From NCBI GenBank assembly GCA_002405515.1, contig DHLZ01000171.1:13386-18774 (forward strand): a stretch of 5,389 nucleotides of DNA, given 5' to 3'. The translations under genes and the position numbers were made by a program. This DNA comes from Planctomycetaceae bacterium UBA4655 (GTDB taxonomy: Bacteria > Planctomycetota > Planctomycetia > Pirellulales > UBA1268). Of this stretch, positions 1-5,389 are shown in pieces (within the stretch, counting starts at the first letter, position 1; each line of letters starts with the position of its first letter). The notes under the pieces are model-generated. The model did not search any database and was not told the DNA's origin. It was given only the letters and a program-made list of their open reading frames with translations.

Positions 1-2
1 CG

Positions 3-482
3 CTCGACGGCCCCGGCGGCCTGCTCGACCACCTCCTCGACCGGGTCCGCCGTCGCGGCCACGCCGTGATCGTCGTCGCCGAGGGGGCGGGCCAGGAACT
101 CATGCCTCCTGCGGACGAGGAGCGGGACGCCTCGGGCAACCGGAAGCTCGGCGACATCGGGCTCTTTCTCAAGGATCGAATCGCCCGCCACTTCGCCGCC
201 AGCGGCACCGAGATCAACATGAAGTACATCGACCCGAGCTACCTCATCCGCTCCGTCGAGGCCAACCCCTACGACAGCGTCTACTGCCTGCGGCTCGCGC
301 AGAACGCGGTGCACGCCGCGATGGCGGGCCGCACGGAGATGGTCATCGGCCGCTGGCGGGGCCGCTACGTCCACATCCCGATGCAGCTTTCCGTGAGCCA
401 CCGCAACCAGGTCGCTCCCGACGGCGACCTCTGGCTCGCCGTGCTCGAGGCGACCGGCCAGCCCAGGATTTTCGGCGGGTGA
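3..482 (+). CDS. pfkA: 6-phosphofructokinase, C-terminal part (5' end outside window)
   Basis: The reading frame is open from the left edge (first full codon at 3) to a TGA at 480-482, giving 159 residues of the C-terminal half of a phosphofructokinase, the cytoplasmic enzyme that phosphorylates fructose 6-phosphate in glycolysis. The family is recognised from AVIVVAEGAGQEL near residue 21, the block KYIDPSYLIRSV (nt 222-257), YDSVYCLRLAQNAVHAAMAG, and the tail LEATGQP. The YIDPxYxIR and VYC..LAQ.AVH.AMAG blocks resemble the plant/spirochaete-like clade of the family more than E. coli PfkA, so the symbol is generic. The residues that separate ATP-using from pyrophosphate-using enzymes lie upstream of the window, so the phosphoryl donor cannot be read here. 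An internal GTG at 66 is not the true start, because the conserved sequence continues in frame upstream of it. The gene converges on the beta-helix gene. Confidence 0.9.
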   Translation, partial: LDGPGGLLDHLLDRVRRRGHAVIVVAEGAGQELMPPADEERDASGNRKLGDIGLFLKDRIARHFAASGTEINMKYIDPSYLIRSVEANPYDSVYCLRLAQNAVHAAMAGRTEMVIGRWRGRYVHIPMQLSVSHRNQVAPDGDLWLAVLEATGQPRIFGG

Positions 483-502
483 CCGACGCGAACGGTGCCG
501 TG

Positions 503-520
503 AGCGGCCCGAGGGCCGCT
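503..520. terminator. Hairpin between convergent stops (candidate bidirectional terminator)
   Basis: AGCGGCC (503-509) pairs perfectly with GGCCGCT (514-520) around a four-base loop CGAG. The stem starts about 20 bases after the phosphofructokinase stop and runs into the TAG (519-521) of the minus-strand gene. The position fits a shared terminator for two convergent genes. There is no T-run on either side, so it is not a classical intrinsic terminator and may only be a 3'-end stabilising stem. Confidence 0.45.
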
Positions 521-1331
521 ACGAGACTCCTTCAAAGCCGTCGATGGCGAGGCGAGCGAGCGAGCCCGGGGTGAGGCTGTCACGCCCCGCGAGGACGTCA
601 TCGCCCGGGCCGCCGACGAAGCGGCTGCGGCCCTTCGAAAGCGACAGCGTCCCCGGGCCGATCGTCAGCGAATCGGTGGCGGCTCCCAGCGAGAGCAGGA
701 GCGTGTCGAAGGCGACCGGCGAGGTCGCGGCGATCGTGACCGTGTCTTCCCCCTGCGCCGTGTTCACCCCGGCCCGCCGGGCGGTCACACCGTCGATCGC
801 GACGGAGTCGTTGCCGGCGCCGGTCTCCACGATGAGCGGCCCGGTCAGCTTCACGTCGGTGACCGAGACGGTGTCGCCGTCGGCGTTCGAGTCACCGTTG
901 CCGGTCGAGATCGAAAGCTGGCCGTTGAACCGTGCCGAGGACACCGAGACCCTGTCGGCGCCCGGGCCGGTGAACACGAAGAGCCGCGACGCGGTCACCG
1001 TGTCGGCAAGGCCCGCGATCGACACGGCGTCGTTGCCGCGGCCAAGGTTCATGGTGATCGTCTTCGTGATGCCGCTGACGCTCACGGTCCCGGCCACGGC
1101 AACGCCGTCGAGCCGGAACGACTCGCCGTCGTTGCCGACGATGGAAAACTTCCCGGCCGCGGTCTGCACGATCGAGATGTCGTTGGCGGCCGAGTCGCCG
1201 ACGATCCGCAGGTTGCCACCGGAGACGAAGAGGTCCACGTCGCCCGCCATCGGGAGCCTCCGTTCGAGCGGCTCCACCCGCAGCGTCTGCCGACCTTCGC
1301 GTCGAACACCTCCGCGTCGAACACTGCCCAT
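519..1331 (-). CDS. Small planctomycetal EPLERR-type protein with Gly-Asp beta-strand repeats
   Basis: This 270-residue protein is probably exported or cell-surface; no enzyme function is visible. Near the N-terminus, after a short basic leader, is VEPLERRLPMAGD (residues 19-31). It matches the EPLExRxLLA-type motif found at the start of many large secreted planctomycete proteins, although PM replaces the usual LL-A step. The rest is a run of irregular repeats in which a Gly/Asn/Asp turn is followed by alternating hydrophobic strand residues: GRGNDAVSI (97-105), GPGADRVSV (122-130), GAGNDSVAI (171-179), GEDTVTI (194-200). Near the end is a single RTX-like turn, GGPGDDVLAG (240-249). This suggests a parallel beta-helix or beta-roll, perhaps calcium binding. 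Relatives are often thousands of residues long with dockerin or anchor domains; this one has none. ATG 1331 is chosen because GGAGG (1340-1344) lies 8 nt upstream; ATG 1352 (277 aa) with GGGAG upstream is a real alternative. The gene is downstream of cstA on the same strand. Confidence 0.75.
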   Translation of the reverse strand: MGSVRRGGVRREGRQTLRVEPLERRLPMAGDVDLFVSGGNLRIVGDSAANDISIVQTAAGKFSIVGNDGESFRLDGVAVAGTVSVSGITKTITMNLGRGNDAVSIAGLADTVTASRLFVFTGPGADRVSVSSARFNGQLSISTGNGDSNADGDTVSVTDVKLTGPLIVETGAGNDSVAIDGVTARRAGVNTAQGEDTVTIAATSPVAFDTLLLSLGAATDSLTIGPGTLSLSKGRSRFVGGPGDDVLAGRDSLTPGSLARLAIDGFEGVS

Positions 1332-1440
1332 GGATCCTTCCTCCCCGACCATGAAATTCTCCCGCTTCCTTTATCGACCGTTTCGCCGGGCGGATGCACG
1401 GGATGCGGCGTCGGCAGGCAGGCGGAGTTTGACGATCGGC
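1332..1440 (-). promoter_or_regulatory. Spacer between cstA and the beta-helix gene
   Basis: The stretch between the cstA stop and the chosen start of the beta-helix gene holds two stacked start/ribosome-site pairs (GGAGG at 1340-1344 for ATG 1331, GGGAG at 1359-1363 for ATG 1352). I see no strong hairpin after the cstA stop and no convincing -35/-10 pair; a GATAAA at about 1370-1375 (minus strand) is the best -10 candidate and is weak. Either a promoter lies here that I cannot recognise, or the beta-helix gene is reached by read-through from cstA. Confidence 0.25.
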
Positions 1441-3204
1441 TCAAGCAGTCGGGCGGCCGACGATCGGACCGGCGGAGGGCCGGGGGCTCTGGGGAAACTG
1501 AAGGGCGCGGATCGCCTCCACGAGCATCATCGCCGCCAGCGCGAGCAGCACGATCCCCGCCCACGGCACCGGGTCGATCGGAAGGGTGAAGCCGGAGGCG
1601 GTCATGAATCGCGGCCAGGTCATCGAGAGGAGCGCCCAGGTGCTCATGACGTACATGACCGCCGTCGGAAGGCCGACGACCGGCCAGATCCAGGCCGCGC
1701 TCTTCCGCGTCCGCACGAGCCAGACGAGCACGCCAAGGAGCGTGAGGGCAGCGAGCAGCTGGTTGCTGGCGCCGAAGAGTCCCCAGAACATCCGCCAGGC
1801 CGGCACGGGCTTGCCGTCGCCGGCCACGTGCGGTCTCAGCAGAAACACGAGCGGCGCCCCGGCGGTGATCGCCGTACCGAGCCATGCCCCCGCCCGGCCC
1901 GTGAGACCCGTGAGTTCCTGGATGATGTAGCGGCCGAGACGGGTGCAGACGTCGAGCGTGTCGTAGACGAAGGTCGTGAAGGCCATGAGGGCGAACGACA
2001 CGCCGACCGCCGCCGGGATGCCGAGGATCTCGAGAAACCGGCCCATGCCGAGGGCGTAGACGAAGTTCGGCGGCTGCGAGACGACCGGACTGTCGGCGGG
2101 CAACGTCATCACGCAGGCGAGGCTCACGATCGCGACCATCGCCTCGAGGAGCATCGTGCCGTATCCGATGGGCTTGGCGTCGGTCTCGCGGCGGAGCTGC
2201 TTGCTCGTCGTGCCGGAGGCGATGAGCGAGTGGAAGCCCGAACAGGCGCCGCAGGCGATCGTGATGAAGAGCATCGGGACGAGACTGCCCTGCGTCTTTG
2301 ACTGCCAGCCGAGGAAGGCGGGGTAGACGACCGACGCGTCGCCGGCGACGAGCCTGTCGCTCGCGACCAGGCCGATCGCGGCCCCCGCGAGAGCGACGTA
2401 GAGAAAGCAGCCGCCGAGATGCCCCCGCGGCTGCAGCAGCAGCCACATCGGCAGCATCGCCGCGACGAGGCAGTAGCAAAGCAGCAAGACGCCCCAGAGC
2501 TTCTGTGACGACGCGTCCGTGATGCCGAGCGTCGCCCCCAATTCGAACGGAATCTTCTGGCCGCCCCAGATCGCGACCCCCACGAGCGGCACGAACACGG
2601 CCGTCGCGAGCCAGAGCGGCATCCGCAGAAACCGCATGGAGAGGCCCATGATCATCGGCAGTGCGAGATACAGCAGGCTCGAGGTGGCGATGCCGCCGCC
2701 CGAGACGCTCTCGCCGTTTTCGAGCACCTGCCTGCCGACGAAGGTCGAGGCCACGATGTCGGTGAAGGCCACGACGATGTAGACGAGCGCGATCCAGACG
2801 AACGCCAGGAAGAGCACGTAGCTGCGCCGGGTCATGTGCTCGCGGACCACCTCGGCGATCGAGCGGGCGCCGTGGCGGACCGAGGCGACGAGCGACGAGA
2901 AGTCGTGCACGCCGCCCACGAAGATGCTGCCGAGCATGATCCAAAGAAGCGCCGGCAGCCAGCCAAAGGCCACCCCCGCGAAAATCGGCCCGACGATCGG
3001 CCCTGCCGCGGCGATCGCCGAGAAGTGCTGGCCGAGCAGGAGCTGCGGCGGGATCGGCGAGTAGTCGACGTCGTCGCGAAAGGCGACCGCGGGCGTCGTC
3101 GCGCCGGCGTCGAGCCGAAAGAGCCTCGCGAGGATGCTCCCGTAGACGCGGTAGGCGACCGCGAGCACGACGGCGCAGGGAACGAGGATGGCAAGCAGGC
3201 TCAT
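1441..3204 (-). CDS. cstA: CstA-family carbon starvation protein (membrane transporter)
   Basis: This 587-residue polytopic inner-membrane protein belongs to the CstA/BtsT family. E. coli members take up pyruvate, and CstA has also been linked to peptide use during carbon starvation. Family blocks are visible in order: GQHFSAIAAAGPIVGPIFAG (58-77), GGVHDFSSLVASVRHG (97-112), CSGFHSLIASGTTSKQL (321-337), TRLGRYIIQEL (421-431) and WGLFGASNQLLAALTLLG (474-491). Many hydrophobic segments of 18-25 residues span the protein (for example 1-20, 128-150, 178-190, 196-214, 238-257, 265-281, 308-320, 348-368, 395-413, 480-497, 546-563). It has both the N-terminal CstA region and the C-terminal five-helix region, but is shorter than the roughly 700-residue E. 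coli proteins. ATG 3204 is chosen because AAAGGA (3209-3214) sits 4 nt upstream; a GTG at 3225 would add seven residues. It diverges from the Fae-like gene. The exact substrate is not predictable from sequence, and no BtsSR-type sensor is in the window. Confidence 0.93.
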   Translation of the reverse strand: MSLLAILVPCAVVLAVAYRVYGSILARLFRLDAGATTPAVAFRDDVDYSPIPPQLLLGQHFSAIAAAGPIVGPIFAGVAFGWLPALLWIMLGSIFVGGVHDFSSLVASVRHGARSIAEVVREHMTRRSYVLFLAFVWIALVYIVVAFTDIVASTFVGRQVLENGESVSGGGIATSSLLYLALPMIMGLSMRFLRMPLWLATAVFVPLVGVAIWGGQKIPFELGATLGITDASSQKLWGVLLLCYCLVAAMLPMWLLLQPRGHLGGCFLYVALAGAAIGLVASDRLVAGDASVVYPAFLGWQSKTQGSLVPMLFITIACGACSGFHSLIASGTTSKQLRRETDAKPIGYGTMLLEAMVAIVSLACVMTLPADSPVVSQPPNFVYALGMGRFLEILGIPAAVGVSFALMAFTTFVYDTLDVCTRLGRYIIQELTGLTGRAGAWLGTAITAGAPLVFLLRPHVAGDGKPVPAWRMFWGLFGASNQLLAALTLLGVLVWLVRTRKSAAWIWPVVGLPTAVMYVMSTWALLSMTWPRFMTASGFTLPIDPVPWAGIVLLALAAMMLVEAIRALQFPQSPRPSAGPIVGRPTA

Positions 3205-3293
3205 GGGATCCTTTCGGGGTGGCACGCTCCCGCGCGGTCTCGACTGTCGGTATCATGCCCTCCCGTCAGCCTCGAATCCAAGGAGCATCGCCC
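3205..3293. promoter_or_regulatory. Divergent promoter region between cstA and the Fae-like gene
   Basis: The 89 bases between two divergent starts must carry the control signals of both genes unless these lie inside the coding regions. On the + strand TATCAT at 3251-3256 matches five of six bases of a sigma-70 -10 box and would give a leader of roughly 30 nt to the Fae-like ATG, but no good -35 box lies 16-18 bases upstream. AAGGAG at 3280-3285 is the Fae-like ribosome site. On the minus strand only the AAAGGA ribosome site of cstA is clear. No riboswitch-like structure or obvious operator palindrome was seen. Confidence 0.4.
3280..3285 (+). promoter_or_regulatory. Ribosome binding site of the Fae-like gene
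   Basis: AAGGAG, 8 nt before ATG 3294. It decides this start over an in-frame ATG at 3255, which would add 13 residues with no Fae similarity and has no comparable site. Confidence 0.7.
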
Positions 3294-3878
3294 ATGGCCA
3301 AGAAAAAAGCGAAAGACAAGTCGAAGCCGCCGAAGGGGGGCCGCATCGTCCTGCGGACGGGCGAGGCGCTCGTGGAGGCCGATCCGTCCTGGAGCGCCTC
3401 GGAGCCCGAGGTCGTCATCGGCGAACTCGACGGCCCCGTCGGCTACGCGATCGCGAACCTGCTCGGCGATCAGACGAAGGGGCATTCGCGGGTCTTCGCG
3501 ATCCTCAACTCCGACGTGCAGGTCCGGCCGGCGACGCTCATGGTGAGCAAGGTCACGGTGAAAGACTCGAAGTACACGAACATCCTCATGGGCACCGTGC
3601 AGGCGGCGATCGCCCATGGCGTGCTCGACGCCGTGCGGGCGGGCGACATCCCGAAGAAGAAGGCCAACGACCTCGGCATCATCGTGTCGGTCTGGCTCGA
3701 TCCCTCGATCACCGAGGTCGAGTACGACCCCGCGATCCTCTTCGCCACCAATCGCGAGGCGACCGCGAAGGCGATCCACAAGGCGATGCACCACGAGCCC
3801 TCGATCGACTGGCTGCTCGCCAACCAGGCGAAGGTGCCGCACTACTTCCACGACCTCGCCGTCAAGGGCGAACTCTGA
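3294..3878 (+). CDS. fae: Formaldehyde-activating enzyme (Fae) family protein
   Basis: The 194-residue cytoplasmic protein belongs to the Fae family; classical Fae condenses formaldehyde with tetrahydromethanopterin to methylene-tetrahydromethanopterin, a route for formaldehyde oxidation and detoxification present in several Planctomycetes. Family signatures are GEALVEA (23-29), VIGELDGPVGYAIANLLG (41-58), the nucleus RPATLMVSKVTV (78-89), GTVQAAIAHGVLDAV (100-114) and IPKKKANDLGIIVSVWLDP (119-137). The order and spacing follow methylotroph Fae from its GEALVGDGNE start onward. Two things differ: a Lys-rich 16-residue tail (MAKKKAKDKSKPPKGG) precedes the core, and aligning the AHIDLIIG segment of methylotroph Fae by eye to SEPEVVIG (36-43) puts Glu37 where its catalytic His stands. 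It may therefore be a Fae paralogue with altered or unknown activity, and the symbol denotes family only. ATG 3294 has AAGGAG 8 nt upstream. No other methanopterin-pathway gene is in the window. Confidence 0.85.
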   Translation: MAKKKAKDKSKPPKGGRIVLRTGEALVEADPSWSASEPEVVIGELDGPVGYAIANLLGDQTKGHSRVFAILNSDVQVRPATLMVSKVTVKDSKYTNILMGTVQAAIAHGVLDAVRAGDIPKKKANDLGIIVSVWLDPSITEVEYDPAILFATNREATAKAIHKAMHHEPSIDWLLANQAKVPHYFHDLAVKGEL

Positions 3879-3888
3879 AGCGGGGGCA

Positions 3889-3928
3889 GGCTTTCTTGAA
3901 GGCCGGGGCCGCCCCGGCAGGGAAAGCC
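3889..3928. terminator. Two-part hairpin between convergent fae-like and GH28 genes
   Basis: An outer stem GGCTTTC (3889-3895) pairs with GAAAGCC (3922-3928), and inside it GCCGGGG (3902-3908) pairs with CCCCGGC (3912-3918) around a three-base loop. Both seven-base stems are perfect. The structure fills most of the 57-bp gap between the stops at 3878 and 3936, so it probably serves as a bidirectional terminator. Short T/A runs in the outer stem are the only tract-like element; no long T-run follows on either strand. Confidence 0.6.
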
Positions 3929-3935
3929 CGCAGCA

Positions 3936-5174
3936 TCAGGGCGCCCGAGAATCGCGGGCCGCTTCGGCCGGCAGGCCGCGGCCCGTGACATTGACGATCT
4001 CCGGCGGCCCGTCGAGCTTCATCGACTCGACGACCACGTCGCGGGCGTTCTCGATCCTGCCCGGCGGACCGCCCGTGAGCGTGATGTTCTGCAGCCAGAT
4101 CCCCTCGATCGGACGTTCGGCCATGCCCACCATCACGACGGCCTCCCTGTTGCCTTCGCCGGTGATGGTGTGGAAGCGGAAGTTCTTCAGCAGCGGGATT
4201 CCTTCCGGGCCCGGAATGGCATCCTTGCCCGGCGTCCACTTGTATTGCGTGTCGACCAGGAGGGCGGCCTTCGTGTGGCTGATGACACAGTCGCTGACAT
4301 GGACATTCTGCACGTCGCCCCCGCGGCCACGCCGTGTCTTGATCCGCACGCCCGCCGAGCATCCGGAAACGCGGCACCGCTTGATGGTGATGTTGCGCAC
4401 GCCACCGGACATCTCACTTCCCAGGGAGACGGCGCCGTGCCCCCGCTCCATGACGCAGTCCTCGATGGAGATGTTCTCGCTGGGCCGTCCCACCTTCACG
4501 CCCTCCGCATTGACGCCGCTCTTGATGGCGATGCAGTCATCGCCGGTGCTGAAGAAGCACTTGCGAATCACGATGTTGCGCGAGGAATCGGGATCGATGC
4601 CGTCGGTGTTGGTTCCCTCGGTGGTGAAGCGGCAGTTCTCCACGACGACGCCGTCGCTGTAGAGCAGGTGCAGCGTCCATCGCAGCCGGCTGATGAACGT
4701 GATGCCGTCGAAACCGATGTTTCTGCACTCCTTGACCAGCACGCAGCGTTCTCTTCCGGAGAGCGTGCCGGCGCCCTCGATCGACGCATCCTCGCACTCC
4801 TCCATGACGACCAGCGGCGCGGGGTAGGTGGCCTGGCCGCCTTCCCAGCGGCTCCTCACCGGCGGGAAGAGCGCGGCATCAGGAGAGGCCAGCAGCACGG
4901 CGTCCTTCTCCAGCCGCAGCGTCACCTTCGACTTCATGCGGACCGCACCCGACAGATACGTGCCGGAGGCAAGCACCACCGTTCCACCGCCCGCGGCGGC
5001 GGCCGCATCGATGGCTTTCTGCACGACCGGCCCGTCCAGTGCCTCGCCGTCGCCGGCCGCGCCCATGCTGCGAACATCGAACACCTTGGCCACGTTCGGT
5101 CCGGCCGGCTGCGCCGCGGTGGCGACGCTCGCGGCCATGACCACCGCAAGAACCATCTTGATCTCGTGCTGCAT
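3936..5174 (-). CDS. GH28 family polygalacturonase-like glycoside hydrolase, secreted
   Basis: This 412-residue protein is a right-handed beta-helix hydrolase of family GH28, which cleaves galacturonan (pectin) chains or related rhamnogalacturonan and xylogalacturonan links. A Sec signal peptide covers residues 1 to about 21 (basic start, hydrophobic MVLAVVMAASVATA, AxA-type cleavage). The mature part opens with FDVRSMGAAGDGEALD (32-47), typical of this superfamily, then AIDAAAAAGGGTVVLASGTY. All four GH28 catalytic-site signatures are present: NTD (189-191), GDD (211-213), GHG (245-247) and RIK (277-279), which supply the three acidic catalytic residues, the His and the substrate-binding Arg/Lys. 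An active inverting hydrolase is therefore expected, in the periplasm or outside the cell. The region after the IEGAGTLSG turn (132-140) is shorter than in many relatives, so the exact substrate is unclear. ATG 5174 is chosen over ATG 5282 because GGAGG (5180-5184) lies 5 nt upstream and the signal peptide starts there. The gene stands alone, with no sulfatase, transporter or regulator beside it. Confidence 0.92.
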   Translation of the reverse strand: MQHEIKMVLAVVMAASVATAAQPAGPNVAKVFDVRSMGAAGDGEALDGPVVQKAIDAAAAAGGGTVVLASGTYLSGAVRMKSKVTLRLEKDAVLLASPDAALFPPVRSRWEGGQATYPAPLVVMEECEDASIEGAGTLSGRERCVLVKECRNIGFDGITFISRLRWTLHLLYSDGVVVENCRFTTEGTNTDGIDPDSSRNIVIRKCFFSTGDDCIAIKSGVNAEGVKVGRPSENISIEDCVMERGHGAVSLGSEMSGGVRNITIKRCRVSGCSAGVRIKTRRGRGGDVQNVHVSDCVISHTKAALLVDTQYKWTPGKDAIPGPEGIPLLKNFRFHTITGEGNREAVVMVGMAERPIEGIWLQNITLTGGPPGRIENARDVVVESMKLDGPPEIVNVTGRGLPAEAARDSRAP

Positions 5175-5302
5175 GGCGACCTCCGACGAAAAGCCCACCC
5201 GTGTCTCGCGCGTGTCGACACCGGCATCGCCACGCCGCGAAAAAGATCGTACCCTGCCACCCCGGGAATTCCATAATTCCATTGGGCGTAACTCGCACGT
5301 CT
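5175..5302 (-). promoter_or_regulatory. Upstream region of the GH28 gene
   Basis: These 128 bases should contain the GH28 promoter. GGAGG at 5180-5184 is the ribosome site. TACGAT at 5246-5251 (minus strand) is a weak -10 candidate, about 70 nt from the start codon, with no recognisable -35 box. The part from about 5265 to 5305 is visibly less GC-rich than the rest of the window and contains the tandem/inverted repeat listed separately. Confidence 0.35.
5265..5282. repeat. 8-bp tandem repeat overlapping an inverted repeat
   Basis: AATTCCAT occurs twice directly abutting (5267-5274 and 5275-5282). The same bases form a perfect inverted repeat, GGAATT (5265-5270) with AATTCC (5275-5280) around CCAT. 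It lies about 90 bp upstream of the GH28 start and 21 bp from the end of the partial gene at the right edge. It could be an operator for the GH28 gene or a target-site duplication left by or next to a mobile element; the sequence alone does not decide. Confidence 0.5.
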
Positions 5303-5389
5303 CTATGCCGCCGCCTTGCCATACAGCCTAGCCTGCTCAGTTTCGGCGTGGTACTCGATGAACTCGTCCCATCGGCCGTTGAGGTAGAC
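5303..5389 (-). CDS. C-terminal end of an unrecognised protein (truncated by window edge)
   Basis: Read on the minus strand, the frame is open from the window edge to TAG (5303-5305) and encodes 28 residues rich in charged and aromatic amino acids, including GRWDEFIEYHAETEQARLYG followed by KAAA. The composition looks like a real helical protein C-terminus, not noise, and it is followed by a normal spacer. I do not recognise the family. A transposase or integrase tail is one possibility, given the Arg/Trp/Glu-rich make-up and the duplicated 8-mer next to it, but nothing in 28 residues proves it. Confidence 0.4.
   Translation of the reverse strand, partial: VYLNGRWDEFIEYHAETEQARLYGKAAA

Noticed and set aside
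1431..1467. Direct repeat GACGATCGG at 1431-1439 and 1459-1467 around the cstA stop
   Set aside because: Nine bases in GC-rich DNA with common GATCGG/GACGA codon patterns; one copy is inside the coding sequence and there is no further symmetry.
544..2301. Open + strand frame of 585 codons antisense to the beta-helix gene and cstA
   Set aside because: Its product is Arg/Pro/Glu-rich low-complexity sequence with no family resemblance, it runs antisense across two genes with clear homology or motifs, and such long open frames are normal in very GC-rich DNA.
1082..3256. Open minus-strand frame of 724 codons overlapping cstA
   Set aside because: It is an Arg-rich out-of-frame shadow of cstA; the +/-1 frame carries all the CstA motifs.
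4170..5276. Open + strand frame of 368 codons opposite the GH28 gene
   Set aside because: Its composition is His/Asp/Arg/Ala-rich without motifs, and the opposite strand encodes a full GH28 active site with signal peptide.
5175..5282. Longer GH28 start at ATG 5282
   Set aside because: The added 36 residues are Arg-rich, would bury the signal peptide, and would overlap the palindromic repeat; ATG 5174 has a GGAGG site at correct spacing.
1..5389. Search for CRISPR arrays, tRNA/rRNA genes, toxin-antitoxin or phage-defence genes
   Set aside because: No regularly spaced repeats, no tRNA-like cloverleaf and no defence-family motifs were seen on either strand; the window is accounted for by ordinary metabolic and secreted-protein genes.

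Overview
The window looks like chromosomal DNA of a high-GC member of the Planctomycetota, probably a Pirellula-like lineage. Three things point there: a small secreted-type protein with the planctomycetal N-terminal 'EPLERR' sorting-type motif followed by Gly-Asp rich beta-strand repeats; a homologue of formaldehyde-activating enzyme (Fae), a family known in Planctomycetes as well as methylotrophs; and a 6-phosphofructokinase C-terminus of the plant/spirochaete-like clade. The lineage is inferred from gene content only.

Layout, left to right. The 3' part of a 6-phosphofructokinase gene enters from the left edge on the + strand and ends at 482. It converges on a minus-strand gene (519-1331) for a small repeat-rich, probably exported beta-helix protein. 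A short hairpin (503-520) lies between the two stops. Upstream on the same minus strand is a complete CstA-family carbon-starvation transporter (1441-3204). An 89-bp divergent spacer separates cstA from a + strand Fae-like gene (3294-3878). This gene converges on a minus-strand GH28 polygalacturonase-type glycoside hydrolase with a signal peptide (3936-5174). A two-part, terminator-like hairpin (about 3889-3928) fills the 57-bp gap. The last 87 bases hold the C-terminal end of an unrecognised minus-strand protein. Between it and the GH28 gene is a 128-bp spacer carrying a perfect 8-bp tandem repeat that also forms an inverted repeat.

The genes do not form one pathway. They are mostly monocistronic units typical of planctomycete chromosomes: glycolysis (phosphofructokinase), uptake of small carbon compounds (CstA), C1 handling (Fae-like) and plant or algal polysaccharide breakdown (GH28). 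The only possible shared control is the cstA/fae-like divergent spacer, and possible read-through from cstA into the beta-helix gene.

I see no CRISPR array, tRNA, rRNA, intact insertion sequence or defence system. The most unusual item is the Fae-like protein: it keeps the family core, but by my hand alignment a Glu stands where the catalytic His of methylotroph Fae is expected, and it has an added Lys-rich N-terminal tail.
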